Assembly (NCBI GenBank): GCA_036873755.1
Contig: JAVTVY010025102.1
Location: 44,330-108,329, forward strand
Direction: 5' to 3'
DNA: 64,000 nt
Source of the DNA: Hanleya hanleyi
Lineage: Eukaryota > Mollusca > Polyplacophora > Lepidopleurida > Hanleyidae
How positions within the stretch are numbered: position 1 is the first letter of the stretch; every line of letters begins with the position of its first letter. Of the stretch, positions 46,701-57,384 are shown in pieces. The position numbers and the translations under genes were made by a program. The notes under the pieces were generated by a model, which was not told the DNA's origin, ran no database searches, and worked only from the letters and a program-made list of their open reading frames with translations.

Positions 46701-48892
46701 TTTAACACGATTATATTGACTTTATAAGACCTCTATTCGTCACGTTTTGTCTGTACGTGTGTATTAAGGAAATAATATAGAGTACAGTGTTGTTTTAACT
46801 TAATCCATGGAAACTCAAATAATCTGATTTTGCTGCATATGGGCTCACTATAACACGCTCTATTTGCTGATTCATAGGAAATTATACAGTGATCAAATTC
46901 AACTATAAATTTATGGGAATCATATCGGAATAGTTTATTGCATTTCGAGCAAAATTGATGCATTCCGTGCTAATAGGGGTTAATTTGTCGTATGGTTATT
47001 TGAATATTCTCACAGATAACAGCTCTACTCTACAAATCAAAATTCAACAAACAGTATTTTCCAACGCCAGCCAGGCTTGCTTTATAAAGAATTCAAAGCA
47101 AAACCATCTAATGTCCATTTAAACCGGTTTAATACCATTCCTTATATATATATATGTATATCACACAGTCGCGAGGTACTTAAATGAGATTGTAAGATAA
47201 TAGTCAAAAATACTTTCGATGGCGTTGAAAGATTACAGTTAAGATATGTGTATTGGAATTGCATACCTGTTTTAAAAGTTATTTTAACTATCACATTATG
47301 GATGTTTTGACTGGCAAACATGTCCAATCATATTCTAGGGCAACAATTTTAGGTTCTAGCCGAGCAATCAAAATGTTTTCACTGGTGGACGAAAAGGTCA
47401 GGGTTCGATTGTGTTTATTCACGTGAACCCCTTGACTGCTTAAATGCCACATATAGTCCTGTATGGAATTGAAACCCGTAACATTCCGCAGACCAAGCGT
47501 CAAAGATCCTTATCTCTAACTCTATACGGAAGAATTGATATATGAGAGGGGAATGGCAGTTCTCAATTCACACCTAGTACGTAATGCATAATTAACCAGT
47601 AACTATAACGGCTGGATAAGCAAGACCTATATCTTTGACAGCTATACCCGATTTTTATGTCATCGCGCACCATAATTTATGGTGTCACTTATTACTTTCC
47701 TGAATCAAATCCTTTTACCGATCTAATTTTATTTATATATCTTCTATTATATCTAATTATTACAATTCCATTGCCGAAAGTAGCCAATAATGAAGTAATA
47801 AATCCTCCCCGTGGGGTAAGAACCATACTAAATCATTCCAGCAAGACGTCAGATTAATAAGACTCTACACAAGTCTCACGTTCCATAATAGTTTGTAAAG
47901 AGAACTCCAATTTCAAGTCAACAAATAAGCTGTCATTAAACATGCATCACTTGTCAGGAAAGATCTGTGAAAAACGAACCGTAACATTATTGAAATCAAT
48001 ATGGACAGGTGTGGTTCGGAAAATTGAATCTTTAAGGTAAGGTATTTGTCAAGGTACAACCATTAAACATTCCTGGCAAAGGGTATTTATGAATGTTTTT
48101 ATTATGGTATATGTTTGTCTTTAGCATATTAAACAATACATCCTAATTGGCACTATTGGCTACATTTTAAATACATATGTGAGTCGTATATGTTAATCAC
48201 GCTTCAATAGCGCCAGGTCCTCGTAAAGTGAGCGGTGGGGTGCTTTCTGAAGTTTGGGGGCAAGACGTCACTATGTCTGATCTCAAAGTTATCCTAACAA
48301 GCTTTCGTGGCTTATCAACCACGGTGTATCGCCTTAATGGGTGTTACATACACATTTGAACTCTGTTCGGTTTAGATCACTCGATCGGATTCCATGGCGA
48401 CGAAACTTGTTGAGACTTTAGGTTCAGAGGCTAAATCACTAAATATTAATAAGTCGGGAAGAGATGAGGTAGAGAAGGAATGTATTTCAAATAATTCTGT
48501 AAGTTTTAGCTGACGTAGCCCAAATAATTGTCAAGGTATCCAAAAGCTAACGGAACCGGCCTTCAAAACCAACAACAGAAAAAGGTGAATGACGCATTTT
48601 ACCGGGAACAAACTATCATGTTTTATATTTTATTTAGAAGTTTCGGCTCGAAGATAATTTTCTATTATATCTATATATTTTCATAATATAATAGTTTCTA
48701 TTAATGTCAGAGTAGTATACAAAGCGTATTTACAGCCGCATTTTGCCCGGGGAGGTAACTCTTGCATCCGCCAGGAGGCGCCACCAGCTCAAGAGACCAA
48801 AAACTACCTCCAACACAGCAGAGTTCCACGCTGCATGGTTCCATTGGGCCGAGTGAGGCTCTCTTCAGTCATGTCATGGGTGTTTTCACAGA
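46701..48892. other. unassigned sequence
   Basis: No gene was recognised. A lone AGGAGGCGCCACCAG at 48,773-48,787 recalls the satellite core of 11-19 kb. Confidence 0.4.
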
Positions 48893-48918
48893 ATAAATAA
48901 ATAAATAAATAAATAAAA
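48893..48918 (+). repeat. (AATA)n microsatellite
   Basis: About six AATA units just outside the left end of the large palindrome. Confidence 0.8.
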
Positions 48919-48959
48919 AGCGGAACACGGACTCGTACAATATACAATATACGGGGAAA

Positions 48960-49906
48960 TGCCTGTATGGGTATATCTCCATATTGCTCCATACTGGCTA
49001 TATGGGGGGGAGGGGTGGTCATTTTTTTTCGTGGGCTTTACTATGACTTGTGGGGTTTTGTTTTTCACGTCTCGCTGAGAAAAACACAATGGGAGGGGTT
49101 CCGGAGCGAATCGATGAATTTTTTGGGAAAAGTCACCGAGATCTGTATATATAGGCTCATACTGGCTATATGGGGGGAGGGGTGGTCAATTTTTTTTGTG
49201 GGTGTTACTATGGGTTGTGGGGTCTCGTTTTTCTCGTCTCGCCGAGAAAATCACAATGGGAGGGGTCCCGGAGCGAAACGGTGAAATTTTTGGAAAAAGT
49301 CACCGGTATATAGCCCCATATAGTGCCATACCTGCTATATGGGGGGAGGGGTGGTCAATTTTTTTTTGTGGGCTTTACTATGGGTTGTGGGGTCTCGTTT
49401 TTCTCGTCTCGCCGAGAAAAACACAATGGGAGGGGTCTCGGAGCGAATCGGTCAAATTTTGGGAAAAAGTCACCGAGGTCTGTATATAGTTCCATATAGC
49501 CCCATACTGACTATATGGGGGGAGGGGTGGTCAATTTTTTTTGTGGGCTTTACTATGGGTTGTGGGGTCTCGTTTTTCTCGTCTCGCCAAGAAAATCACA
49601 ATGGGAAAGGTTTCCAAGCGAAACGGTGAAATGTTTGGAAAAGTACCGGGTAGGTCTGTATATAGGCTCATACTGGCTTTATGGGGGGAGAGGTGGTCAA
49701 ATTTTTTTTGTGGGTGTTACTATGGCTTGTGGGGTCTTGTTTTTCACGTCTCGCCGAGAAAAACACAATGGGAGGGGTCCCGGAGCGAAGCGGTGAAATT
49801 TTTGGGAAAAGTCACCGAGGTCTGTATATAGGCTCATATAGCTCCATACTGGCTAGATGGGGGTATAGGTTCAGCCTGGGAAATTCACACACGTTCATTG
49901 TGATAT
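48960..49906 (+). repeat. terminal ~170-bp array (Z-type), left arm
   Basis: About six units, each with ATACTGGCTATATGGGGGGA, GGGTTGTGGGGTCTCGTTTT, CTCGTCTCGCCGAGAAAA, CACAATGGGAGGGGTCCCGG and GAAAAAGTCACCGAG. Anchor positions are near 48,990, 49,160, 49,333, 49,506, 49,671 and 49,847. The array is interrupted at 49,906 and resumes at 53,605. Long open frames here come from the repeat and are not genes. Confidence 0.85.
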
Positions 49907-50360
49907 GGCACCAGTCTACTATTAATTTCGTTACTTGTTATGTATTAGCGTTAAAAATCGGCAAAAATCCAGAAAATTCACAATGTATAAATCCACCTGG
50001 CATGTCAATATTTACCTTGTGGGACATTACCAGTGGGAGTCTTGACAGATGTTGACCATGGAAATTTCAAATTGCCGCCACTGACAGCTGATTGGTGCTA
50101 CAGAATGTCATTCAATTTGTAAACAGGGAGCCTTCTCACCCTTCACTGATCATGTCTCCATCCACCATGCTTTTCCCAAAATGGCCCAAATCAGCACCAG
50201 GAAGTACAGTTTGAAGCCTCATCTGCAAGTTGAAATATCAGATGTATCAGAAATGCTGAAAATTCGCAGCTCATAAAATCCATAAACATCTGCTCTCAAA
50301 TTTCTAAACAATGTAGGTCGTGGCTACTGACCCGGAAGTGATTAATTGTAGTCTGATGCC
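49907..50360 (+). repeat. direct repeat R1 (454 bp) of the composite element
   Basis: Starts GGCACCAGTCTACTATTAAT and ends with the imperfect complement ATTAATTGTAGTCTGATGCC (17 of 20 positions paired), so the repeat itself has terminal inverted repeats like a small DNA transposon. Confidence 0.85.
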
Positions 50361-51839
50361 TGTCAGGAATGGAACCATTGTTAAAATAAGGAATGCTCTC
50401 ATCTAAACAAACCATACCCATCCCCAAACTATCTTGAGAAGGCGCAGATAAAACTATTCACAGATATAGATTTTACAGACTATATACCAAGGGTACCCCG
50501 TTTATATTTCCCCTCGATTTGCCCCATATGCCTTAAGACTGAGGTACAAGTAAAAAGTACAATATCTCATTAACCTGTACATATTTTTCCATCTGGTAAA
50601 AAGCACCAAGTCGACAATCCTTCTGCCTATAAAAAGAAGTATAAAGCATTAACTAGATATGTTAAACACTATTTTTAATTATTTTTTTATTATTTTAATT
50701 CATTTTTCATGAAATTATTCAAATTAAAGTTTAAAAATAAAGAAAACTTAAATTCAAAATGTGTCAAAACATAATTTGTTTTCAAGCTGCTCATTTAGGC
50801 TACATTTGTTAAAATTTTCCTTCATGGCAGTGGTTAACTTCTCCATGTAATCAGTGGGTCATCCCAGTAATCTATCAAATGAGATTAAAATTTGATGTTG
50901 ATACAAAGATCAAAGACATGTTTAATCCTGTAATAAGTGACAGCAATATACAGAAATGTGTACACAACACATACCAAAATATAACACAGAGGTGTTTATG
51001 GTATACACAACTCCCATTAGTCCGGGATGTTAGGGCATAAAAGGGACTGTTTGGTTCAGATTCTTCCAAAAGCACCAAATTTGGCCCATATGTCGCCCAT
51101 ACAATACCTTTTCGATTTTTGACGAGCGCCAAGGTAGTCGCCCCATGGGGCCGCCATATTGGCGAAATTCATTATTGCCGCCACCCGGGTTAGAGGTCAA
51201 TCGTATTTAAAACAACAAAATGGCTAAAATCATGAATAATACAACTTTTTAGTGGTTATCGGTGTCGGGGAATCTGATTCTGATCTTATTTCAACGATTT
51301 GAGGTCAAGGTCGCCCTAAAGGTCATTTTGGGGTCAAATTCGTCAGTTTTAGTGGTTTTTAGTCGAGATATACAAACTAACTCATTTTATCGATTTTCGG
51401 AGTTGAGTAACCCGAATCTGGCCATATTTTGACAATTTGAGGCAATATTGCATGTGAGGTTCACGACCGAGGTCACCTGAAACAGAGATCAACCGGAGGT
51501 CAATTATAGGAAACACCAAAAGGGCTAGAATCACAAATAATACCATAGGGCTTTGTGGCATCGAAGAATGAGATTCTGACCTTATTTTGACGATTTGAGG
51601 TCATGGTCACCTCATTTGAGAATTAAAGGTCGAAGATCAACAGTTGCTACTAAAAACAATCGAAACAAGATTATTCAGGAACAAATGTTACTAAAATACT
51701 TCGGAGATGACATCTGCTGACAAAATGCTATAACTATGCCGCTACGTGCATTTAAATGTTCAAAATACAAAACAAAGACCGCTTAAGCAACAGTATACCA
51801 ATGATTACTTTTACTACCTATGCCTTCTGGCTTGCGCTC
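50361..51839. other. interior of composite element, left part
   Basis: AT-rich, no gene. From about 51,185 to 51,625 a GATTTGAGGTCAAGGTCGCC-like unit recurs three times at ~140-180-bp spacing with GAATCTGATTCTGACCTTAT-like partners. Confidence 0.55.
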
Positions 51840-52333
51840 TATGATGCCAGCAATAAATAATACTTGTCATCACCGCCCTCGACGCACCCGCCTTCGCATT
51901 TGCAGAGGGTCGTGTATCGGACATCGGCACAGTTGCATTTGCACCTTCCCGTGCATGCCTTGAGTCAGCCGCAGTGCATGAGAATGGCATATGCCATAGA
52001 AGTGTCGCTGAGAGTGGTCCATAGCGGTTGCCATGTACTGGTGCAATCTTTGTGCCAGCTCCACTCACTGAAGTCAGGGATTTCCTGCTGGAGTGAAGCT
52101 AGTCCAGTAGAAACTCGCTTGCAGCAGCGCTCGTTTCACATGCTGCAAAAGCGCGGCTTGGGAGGTGGGATGTTTTCCAGCTATCTGGTTGCAGTAGTGA
52201 AGAGGTGATGCTTGGCCTCATTGACACCGGCTGCACCACATCCCTTGCTGTACATTAGTACGATGAAGCGTTCTATAAGCTCCATATGCACAGACTCGAG
52301 AGTGTCAGGATCATGCGTGCTACCCACAAGATC
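51840..52333 (-). pseudogene. decayed gene with C-terminal cysteine cluster
   Basis: On the minus strand, translation across three frames gives a coherent protein-like series. First comes DPDTLESVHMELIERFIVLMYSKGCGAAGVNEAKHHLFTT in two overlapping blocks (52,310-52,190). After a stop and a frameshift comes QAALLQHVKRALLQASFYW (52,160-52,100). After another shift comes IPDFSEWSWHKDC (52,085-52,045), then LWTTLSDTSMAYAILMHCG, a stop, and KACTGRCKCNCADVRYTTLC with KCEGGC (51,955-51,880). From memory, many invertebrate genomes carry a multi-copy uncharacterised protein family with the same order of motifs and a Cys-rich C-terminus. A T-rich tract followed by CAG at about 52,334 could be a splice acceptor. 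It may be captured cargo. Function is unknown. Confidence 0.65.
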
Positions 52334-53182
52334 TCTGATATGAATATGAAAGAAAATTACAAAATTATAATCCTGGAGATAGTGGAAATGGAATGAAGAT
52401 AAAGTATTTGCTATGATGCAAATGTGACTGACAATAGACACACAAAAATGTGAAACCATCAAACAGTCAGATTAATTGTTCACTCAGTTAATCAGATTTT
52501 ATTTGTCTCATTAAAGTTACAAATGCAAAAGGCATTTTGGAAATTTTTTGTGTGTGGAAAAAAACATCTGAGTTTTTACAGGTGATATGATTATTATTAA
52601 TTTCATGTGGTTTTAGACTGATATAAAGTGAATTTATGCATAAATGGTTGAAGCATTGAACATCTGAACTGAGGTCTAGATTTTGAAAAAAAGCATGTAA
52701 TTGTATCTGTGTGAATTTCCTTTCTTCCATTTACATTTTATTGTATCTTGAAAGTTAATATGCTCATAATTACCAGCTGTGTTAAGTGAACCGCGTCATT
52801 TTTGGCATTGAATATTTGGCCCTAGAACTGACAAATCACTCATTTTTTGCCTATATTTGCTCCAAAAGGTCTCAATTTTGTCGCAGAAATGGCATAACAA
52901 TACAAGAGATGTTTGCCCAGCATTATCAGTATGATGTTTATTTCAACCACAGTTAGCAAGAAAAAAAATAATTTTAATAATTAAAAAATTGATTAAAATT
53001 GATTAAAATTAATTAAAAATTTCATTTTATTTTATTAATAATTTAATAACATAAATCATAAACCCTCATATTTGTACGTTGTTCATGAGTCAGCCTGGGA
53101 CAAATTGGGGTGATCAAGTCAAAACTATAGCCGCAGTGACGATTTAAAGTTCTCTGGTCAAATGTGAAAATGTCATGTGACA
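52334..53182. other. interior of composite element, right part
   Basis: AT-rich with ATTAAAATTxATTAAAA runs near 52,970-53,030; no gene seen. Confidence 0.5.
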
Positions 53183-53600
53183 GGCACCAGTCTACTATTA
53201 ATTTCGTTACTTGTTATGTATTAGCGTTAAAAATCGGCAAAAATCCAGAAAATTCACAATGCATAAATCCACCTGGCATGTCAATATCTACCTTGTGGGA
53301 CATTACCAGTGGGAGTCTTGACAGATGTTGACCATGGAAACAGAATGTCATTCAATTTGTAAACAGGGAGCCTTCTCACCCTTCACTGATCATGTCTCCA
53401 TCCACCATGCTTTTCCCAAAATGGCCCAAATCAACACCAGGAAGTACAGTTTGAAGCCTCATCTGCAAGTTAAAATATCAGATGTATCAGAAATGCTGAA
53501 AAATCGCAGCTCATAAAATCCATAAAGATCTGCCCTCAAATTTCTAAACAATGTAGTTCGTGGCTACTGACCCGGAAGTGATTAATTGTAGTCTGATGCC
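53183..53600 (+). repeat. direct repeat R2 (418 bp) of the composite element
   Basis: About 98% identical to R1 by eye, except for a 36-base segment of R1 (about 50,065-50,100) that is absent here. Termini are the same as in R1. Confidence 0.85.
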
Positions 53601-53935
53601 ATATGGGTTGCTTGGATTTGTTTTTCACGTCTCGTCATTTAGAACACGATGGGAAGGGTCTCGGAGCGCAACGGTGAATTTTTTGGAAAAGTACCATATA
53701 GCCCATATAGTCCCATACTGGCTATATGGGTGTATAGGTCCAATCAGGGAAATTCACACACGTTCATTGTGATATGGGTTGTTTGGATTTGTTTTTCTCG
53801 TCTCGTCATTTAGAACACGATGGGAAGGGTTTCGAAGCGAAACGGTGAAATTTTTGGAAAAAGTTCACCGAGGCCTGGGTAGGCCCATAGGCCCCATACT
53901 GGCTATGGGGGTATAGGCCCATACTGGGTGTACGT
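53601..53935 (+). repeat. Z-type array, left arm, inner part
   Basis: Two units resume after the insertion with GGGTTGCTTGGATTTGTTTT and CTCGTCATTTAGAACACGAT. They differ in type from the outer units and mirror 62,930-63,430. Confidence 0.8.
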
Positions 53936-53939
53936 TTTG

Positions 53940-54880
53940 GGGTCTAGGTGAGCCCCTAATGATCCTATGGTGTCGTGTGAGGTCTTATTTTGAAGCTCTC
54001 GTGGAGGAGCATCCGACTGGACTAATAGTTCGTCCGTTTTCAATATTCTGCGCATGCGCAGTCTGGCCCGTAGTATAGAAAGCAGGCATTTTGGGGGTAT
54101 GTGGGTGTGTGTTTGGGGTAGAGATGGACCGCTATGGGTCCGAATGGGTCGTGGAAGGTGTCAAAGTGAAGCTTGTGTGGGATAGAGTCAGAATGGCGTG
54201 TTTTTTTTATTGCAAGTCGCGTCAACCTGCGCATGCGCAGTTGGTTGTAGTAAGTAAAGTGGCCATTTTGGGGCAGTGCAGGAAGGTATTTGAGGTAGAG
54301 ATGGACCATCCTTGGTCCGAATGCGTCCTGGGAGATGTAATTTTGTATCTCTCGGGGTGTACATCTCCATTTTAGGGATGTTCGCTTCATCTGTGACGTC
54401 ATCGGTGACATCATCAGTACGAGTAGTAGCGAAAGTGGGCATTTTGGGGAAGTTCAGGAAGGTATTTGGGGTAGAGAGGGACCATCCTTGGTCTGAATGC
54501 GTCGTGGGAGGTGCCATGTTGTAGCTCTCGGGGTGTACATTCAGATTTGAAGGATGTTCACGTCATCTGTGACGTCATCGGTGACGTCATCAGTAGGAGT
54601 AATAGCCAAAGTGGGCGTTTTTGGGGGTGTGTGGAGGTGTGTTTGGGGTAGAGATGGACCATCCTTGGTCCGAATGCGTCGTGGGAGGTGTCATGTTGTA
54701 GCTCTCGGGGTGTACACCCCGATTTGAGGCATGTCCGCAACATATGTGACGTCATTGGTGACGTCATCAGTACGAGTAGTAGCGAAAGCGGGTATTTTGG
54801 GGCAGTGAAGGAAGGTATTTGGTGTACCATCCTTGGTCCGAATGCGTCGTGTGAGGTGTCATCTTGTAGTAACGCCCGCC
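53940..54880 (+). repeat. Y-type array, left arm
   Basis: Five or six units of about 145-185 bases carry the anchor GTAGAGATGGACCATCCTTG. The outer units contain CTGCGCATGCGCAG (54,044 and 54,228, a perfect NRF-1-like palindrome). The inner units carry paired TGACGTCA (CRE-like) sites around 54,394, 54,569-54,590 and 54,747-54,766. The array mirrors 61,950-62,880. Confidence 0.85.
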
Positions 54881-55412
54881 AACACCAAGCTCAATCCTTC
54901 AACGCCCTGGTGAAATAGCTCAGAAGCTCTGATTTTCTAGATATTCCATGGAATTGTCACTAATTCTTCGAAATGCAGTGACGTCCGTCGTTACGCCTTA
55001 ACAGACCGGAGAGAGTACAACAACAACAACAAGGATGAGTCATGAGAGAACAACAACAACAAGAAGTTTTTTCATATAGATTATTCTCCCCAATGTTACA
55101 TCATACCCAAGCTGGGGGAGCCGCGTTGGGTATATTTACAATTCAAGAAGACTCTTGTCCAATCAGAGGCCACCATTTGCATCTGTCATATTCGTTCCTG
55201 TCCGTTATATGTATTCTTGTCCAATCAGAAGTCTCCATTTCAGAAAGTTCCATCTTCGGCCATGTTCGCTCTGAACCGTTTATTCTAATCATCGTCGGGC
55301 AGGCCAGGATACCGTTGAGGCAACATATCCTCAGATAGTTGTTTGTGCATTCTGAGTATTTATCAGTGCATGGATGAATACATTCACCCGATGGGAAGAT
55401 TCCGTAATTTGG
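54881..55412. other. spacer between array and outer gene, left arm
   Basis: Holds (CAA)n blocks near 55,020-55,062, ATTGG/CCAAT-type sites (55,159 and 55,221) and a GTATATTTAC box near 55,128, plus the 3' flank of the outer gene. The mirror region of the right arm (61,450-61,950) has AATAAA at 61,748; here the same position reads AATAAT. Confidence 0.6.
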
Positions 55413-56221
55413 TCACGAAGAACGTAACGTAACCCCCCACACACACATCAAGAAGATATCCAATTGGTCCACTTCGTCCAGCACGGGCTGTAGCGACGCC
55501 CGGTTAATGATGGTAAACGGTTGGTCAAATACCGGGATGTTACTGCTTGGGTAACAGTATCGGACTTGGCCTGTCTCCTTATGCTGCAGTACATAACCAA
55601 ACGCCAGATTTAAGTCGAAGGACGTAGCTTGGTCATTGAAGATGGCTTCCACGTAGCTGCATAGACGGGCGAGGTTGGTCAGTCGGAAAATGTAGATATC
55701 TTGAATAGGGCGATGACGGTGGAAACAGTGCCGTATCATGGGCCAATGGCGCCGATAGATGTCACTCACTGGATGGGCGTCCTTTGAGAGATCGCTGGTA
55801 ACATCCACGGCATCTTCCAGAAAATGCTAGGGATCGGCTGGATATCTAGTCTCTTCTGAACTGTGGGTATAGGCGGGCTCTCCGTGATCGCATCACCAGT
55901 GGCATTCGTCTCTCCGGGCTCATCTTCACTAGGTTCGACCCTCATGGGTGCCTCTTTAGTGGAAATTTGTGACGGACCATGAATCAAACGTTGGTGCTGT
56001 CTCAACTGACTGGGTCGTTTGAAGAGTTGACCACATTCATTACATTGTTCCGTCGCGCCTTCGTGGAGTAAGCGTTCATGGCGCAGTAAAGCGTCTTCCC
56101 GATTAAATGACCGTGCGCAGGTTATACAAGTATATCGTGCACCGTTGTGGATGGAGGACTCGTGTCGTCGCAAATCTTGTGGGCGAGTAAATGGCTTCTG
56201 CCAAGTTGTGCAAGATAACAT
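55413..56221 (-). pseudogene. zinc-finger gene B (polymerase N-terminal homologue), left arm
   Basis: Mirror copy of 60,550-61,449. The ATG at 56,221 (MLSCTTWQKPF) lies about 45 bases after the TATAAGAG box. An upstream in-frame ATG at 56,281 overlaps that box and is unlikely to be used. Three C2H2-type fingers follow; the first has CTTW instead of CxxC, so it has lost a zinc ligand. Next come an acidic linker (EPSEDEPGE) and the region LNLAFGYVLQHKETGQVR that precedes the exonuclease in the 36-kb polymerase gene. A 37-bp deletion between CAT microrepeats near 55,830 shifts the frame, so this copy is broken. The right-arm TGA is absent here (CGA, Arg). Confidence 0.8.
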
Positions 56222-56288
56222 ATCGGCTGTGGATCTGGAAATGATGAATGCCGTAAAATTCTGGCTCTTATAGGCCAACATAGAAGTA

Positions 56289-56390
56289 CCCGGATGTAGG
56301 CGTGGACGTCAGCGAGAAGATCCCGGATGTACAAGAACCAGGATGAACCCGGATGTAAAAGTTTCCGGATGTAAAAGTGCCCGGATGTTC
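56289..56390 (-). promoter_or_regulatory. ACATCCGGG motif cluster upstream of gene B, left arm
   Basis: On the minus strand five or six copies of (T)ACATCCGGG(TA) or close variants lie before the TATAAGAG box at about 56,265-56,272. It mirrors 60,385-60,482. Confidence 0.7.
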
Positions 56391-56393
56391 AAT

Positions 56394-56675
56394 TCACTTC
56401 GCCCACTGGAAAATTTCCTCTCTCCTCGTGCAAAGATCACATACGGCCAAGGATACACCTTCAAGGCAGGTCAGGCATCGCTGGCGATGGTAGCGGAGAT
56501 CTCCGGGCTCTTCCCTGGCTGAGCTATAACCCACACTGAAGAAATCATCTATCATTTCCATAGTTATGGGCGGGTATCTTTTGGTAACTCGTTTGGGGAG
56601 TCGAGCGGGAACCGGCACCTTTTCGTCAATCTTCAACGATTGCTCGTCTGCCTTGGAATTGGCTGGCTTTTCCAT
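56394..56675 (-). CDS. 93-residue cysteine-motif protein, left arm
   Basis: An intact 93-codon frame, the mirror of 60,096-60,377. I do not recognise the family. The N-terminus is Lys/Pro-rich (MEKPANSKADEQ, PVPARLPKR), the middle has YPPITMEMIDDFFSVGYSS, and the C-terminus has a paired cysteine motif CLTCLEGVSLAVCDLC that could bind one zinc ion. A TATA box (TATAAATA-type on the minus strand, near 56,731-56,738) and a CCAAT-type site (56,779) precede it. Seven base differences from the right-arm copy change six residues and none is silent. It sits between the two zinc-finger genes and points outward with them. Confidence 0.7.
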   Translation of the reverse strand: MEKPANSKADEQSLKIDEKVPVPARLPKRVTKRYPPITMEMIDDFFSVGYSSAREEPGDLRYHRQRCLTCLEGVSLAVCDLCTRREEIFQWAK

Positions 56676-56867
56676 TTGATTGGGTCTGCTACAGGTTGTG
56701 AGAAATGTACATCTAACATGCGTGTTTCCGTATTTATAGTTAGAGGTGAGGTGACCGTCCTATCGACCAATCAGAAGCCATCATTTCAGAAAGTTCAATC
56801 TTCGTTCAGTGTAACCTAAACGTCTTCGGGCAAGCCATGATACTGAAGCTCGAAGCTCTTACTTCTC

Positions 56868-57161
56868 TCATTCAACACTGGGATCAATCTCCATCGGCTC
56901 TTCAATACGCGGCGGCGAATCTACCTCCATGGGTTCTTCTATTCTCAGATGCATTCCCATAGAAACTGAAATATCCGGTCTCGAGAGTGGCGAGCGTGAT
57001 CCGTGTATGACATTTCGGTGACGTCTCAATTGACTGGGATGCTTAAAGGCTATATCACAATCCGCACATGTATGCATGGGTACTTCGTGGCGTGCACGTG
57101 TGTGACAACGCAAACTGTCCAGTCGGTGAAAGCGCTTCGAGCAAGTTGTGCAAGAGAACAT
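56868..57161 (-). CDS. zinc-finger gene A, left arm
   Basis: Mirror of 59,610-59,903. The chosen start is the ATG at 57,161 (MFSCTTC); an in-frame ATG at 57,185 lies only ~20 bases from the TATAAGAG box. Two C2H2 fingers are complete: CTTCSKRFHRLDSLRCHTRARH and CADCDIAFKHPSQLRRHRNVIH. A tail holds a duplicated acidic motif, RIEEPMEVD and RIEEPMEID. Only one residue differs from the right-arm copy. Two fingers with a short acidic tail suggest a DNA-binding regulator encoded by the element. Its promoter resembles that of gene B, so common regulation is likely. Confidence 0.75.
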   Translation of the reverse strand: MFSCTTCSKRFHRLDSLRCHTRARHEVPMHTCADCDIAFKHPSQLRRHRNVIHGSRSPLSRPDISVSMGMHLRIEEPMEVDSPPRIEEPMEIDPSVE

Positions 57162-57225
57162 ATCGGCTGTGGATCTGGAAATCATGAATGCCGTAAAAAT
57201 TCTGGCTCTTATAGGCCAACATAGG

Positions 57226-57330
57226 AGTACCCGGATGTAAACGCGGACGTCAGCGACAATCCCCGGATGTACAAGAACCCGGATGTACCCGGATGTAAAA
57301 GTGCCCGGATGTTCACGAATGTTCCACCAT
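57226..57330 (-). promoter_or_regulatory. ACATCCGGG motif cluster and TATAAGAG box of gene A, left arm
   Basis: Minus strand, six ACATCCGGG-like motifs followed by TATAAGAG near 57,206-57,213. Mirrors 59,444-59,565. Confidence 0.7.
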
Positions 57331-57384
57331 GCCGGATTTCTATCAGGCCCAGGTTCAGAAGCTCTCATGTCCTGCATGTGAATA

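Larger units (their letters stand above)
49907..53600. mobile_element. composite element: two direct TIR-bearing repeats around a 2.8-kb interior
   Basis: Two direct repeats (49,907-50,360 and 53,183-53,600) enclose 50,361-53,182. ATAT flanks the whole (49,903-49,906 and 53,601-53,604). The corresponding site in the right palindrome arm (63,431-63,450, CCCATATCGC) is uninterrupted with one ATAT. Neither inner end has ATAT, so the full structure behaves as one insertion. The interior begins TGTCAGG and ends CATGTGACA. It holds GGTCA-rich repeats and a decayed gene on the minus strand. Confidence 0.82.

Noticed and set aside
47142..47860. Open frames at 47,142-47,857 as host exons
   Set aside because: No recognisable domain, no convincing splice-site pair, AT-rich.
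48967..50055. Series of ~95-codon open frames with MGGGVVNFFxWALLWVVGSRF-like repeats
   Set aside because: They repeat with the ~170-bp Z unit and continue on the opposite strand in the other arm; repeat-derived.
49907..53600. Standard LTR retrotransposon with 454/418-bp LTRs
   Set aside because: Repeat ends are GGCA...TGCC instead of TG...CA. No primer-binding site, polypurine tract, gag or pol was seen, and the repeats have their own inverted termini.
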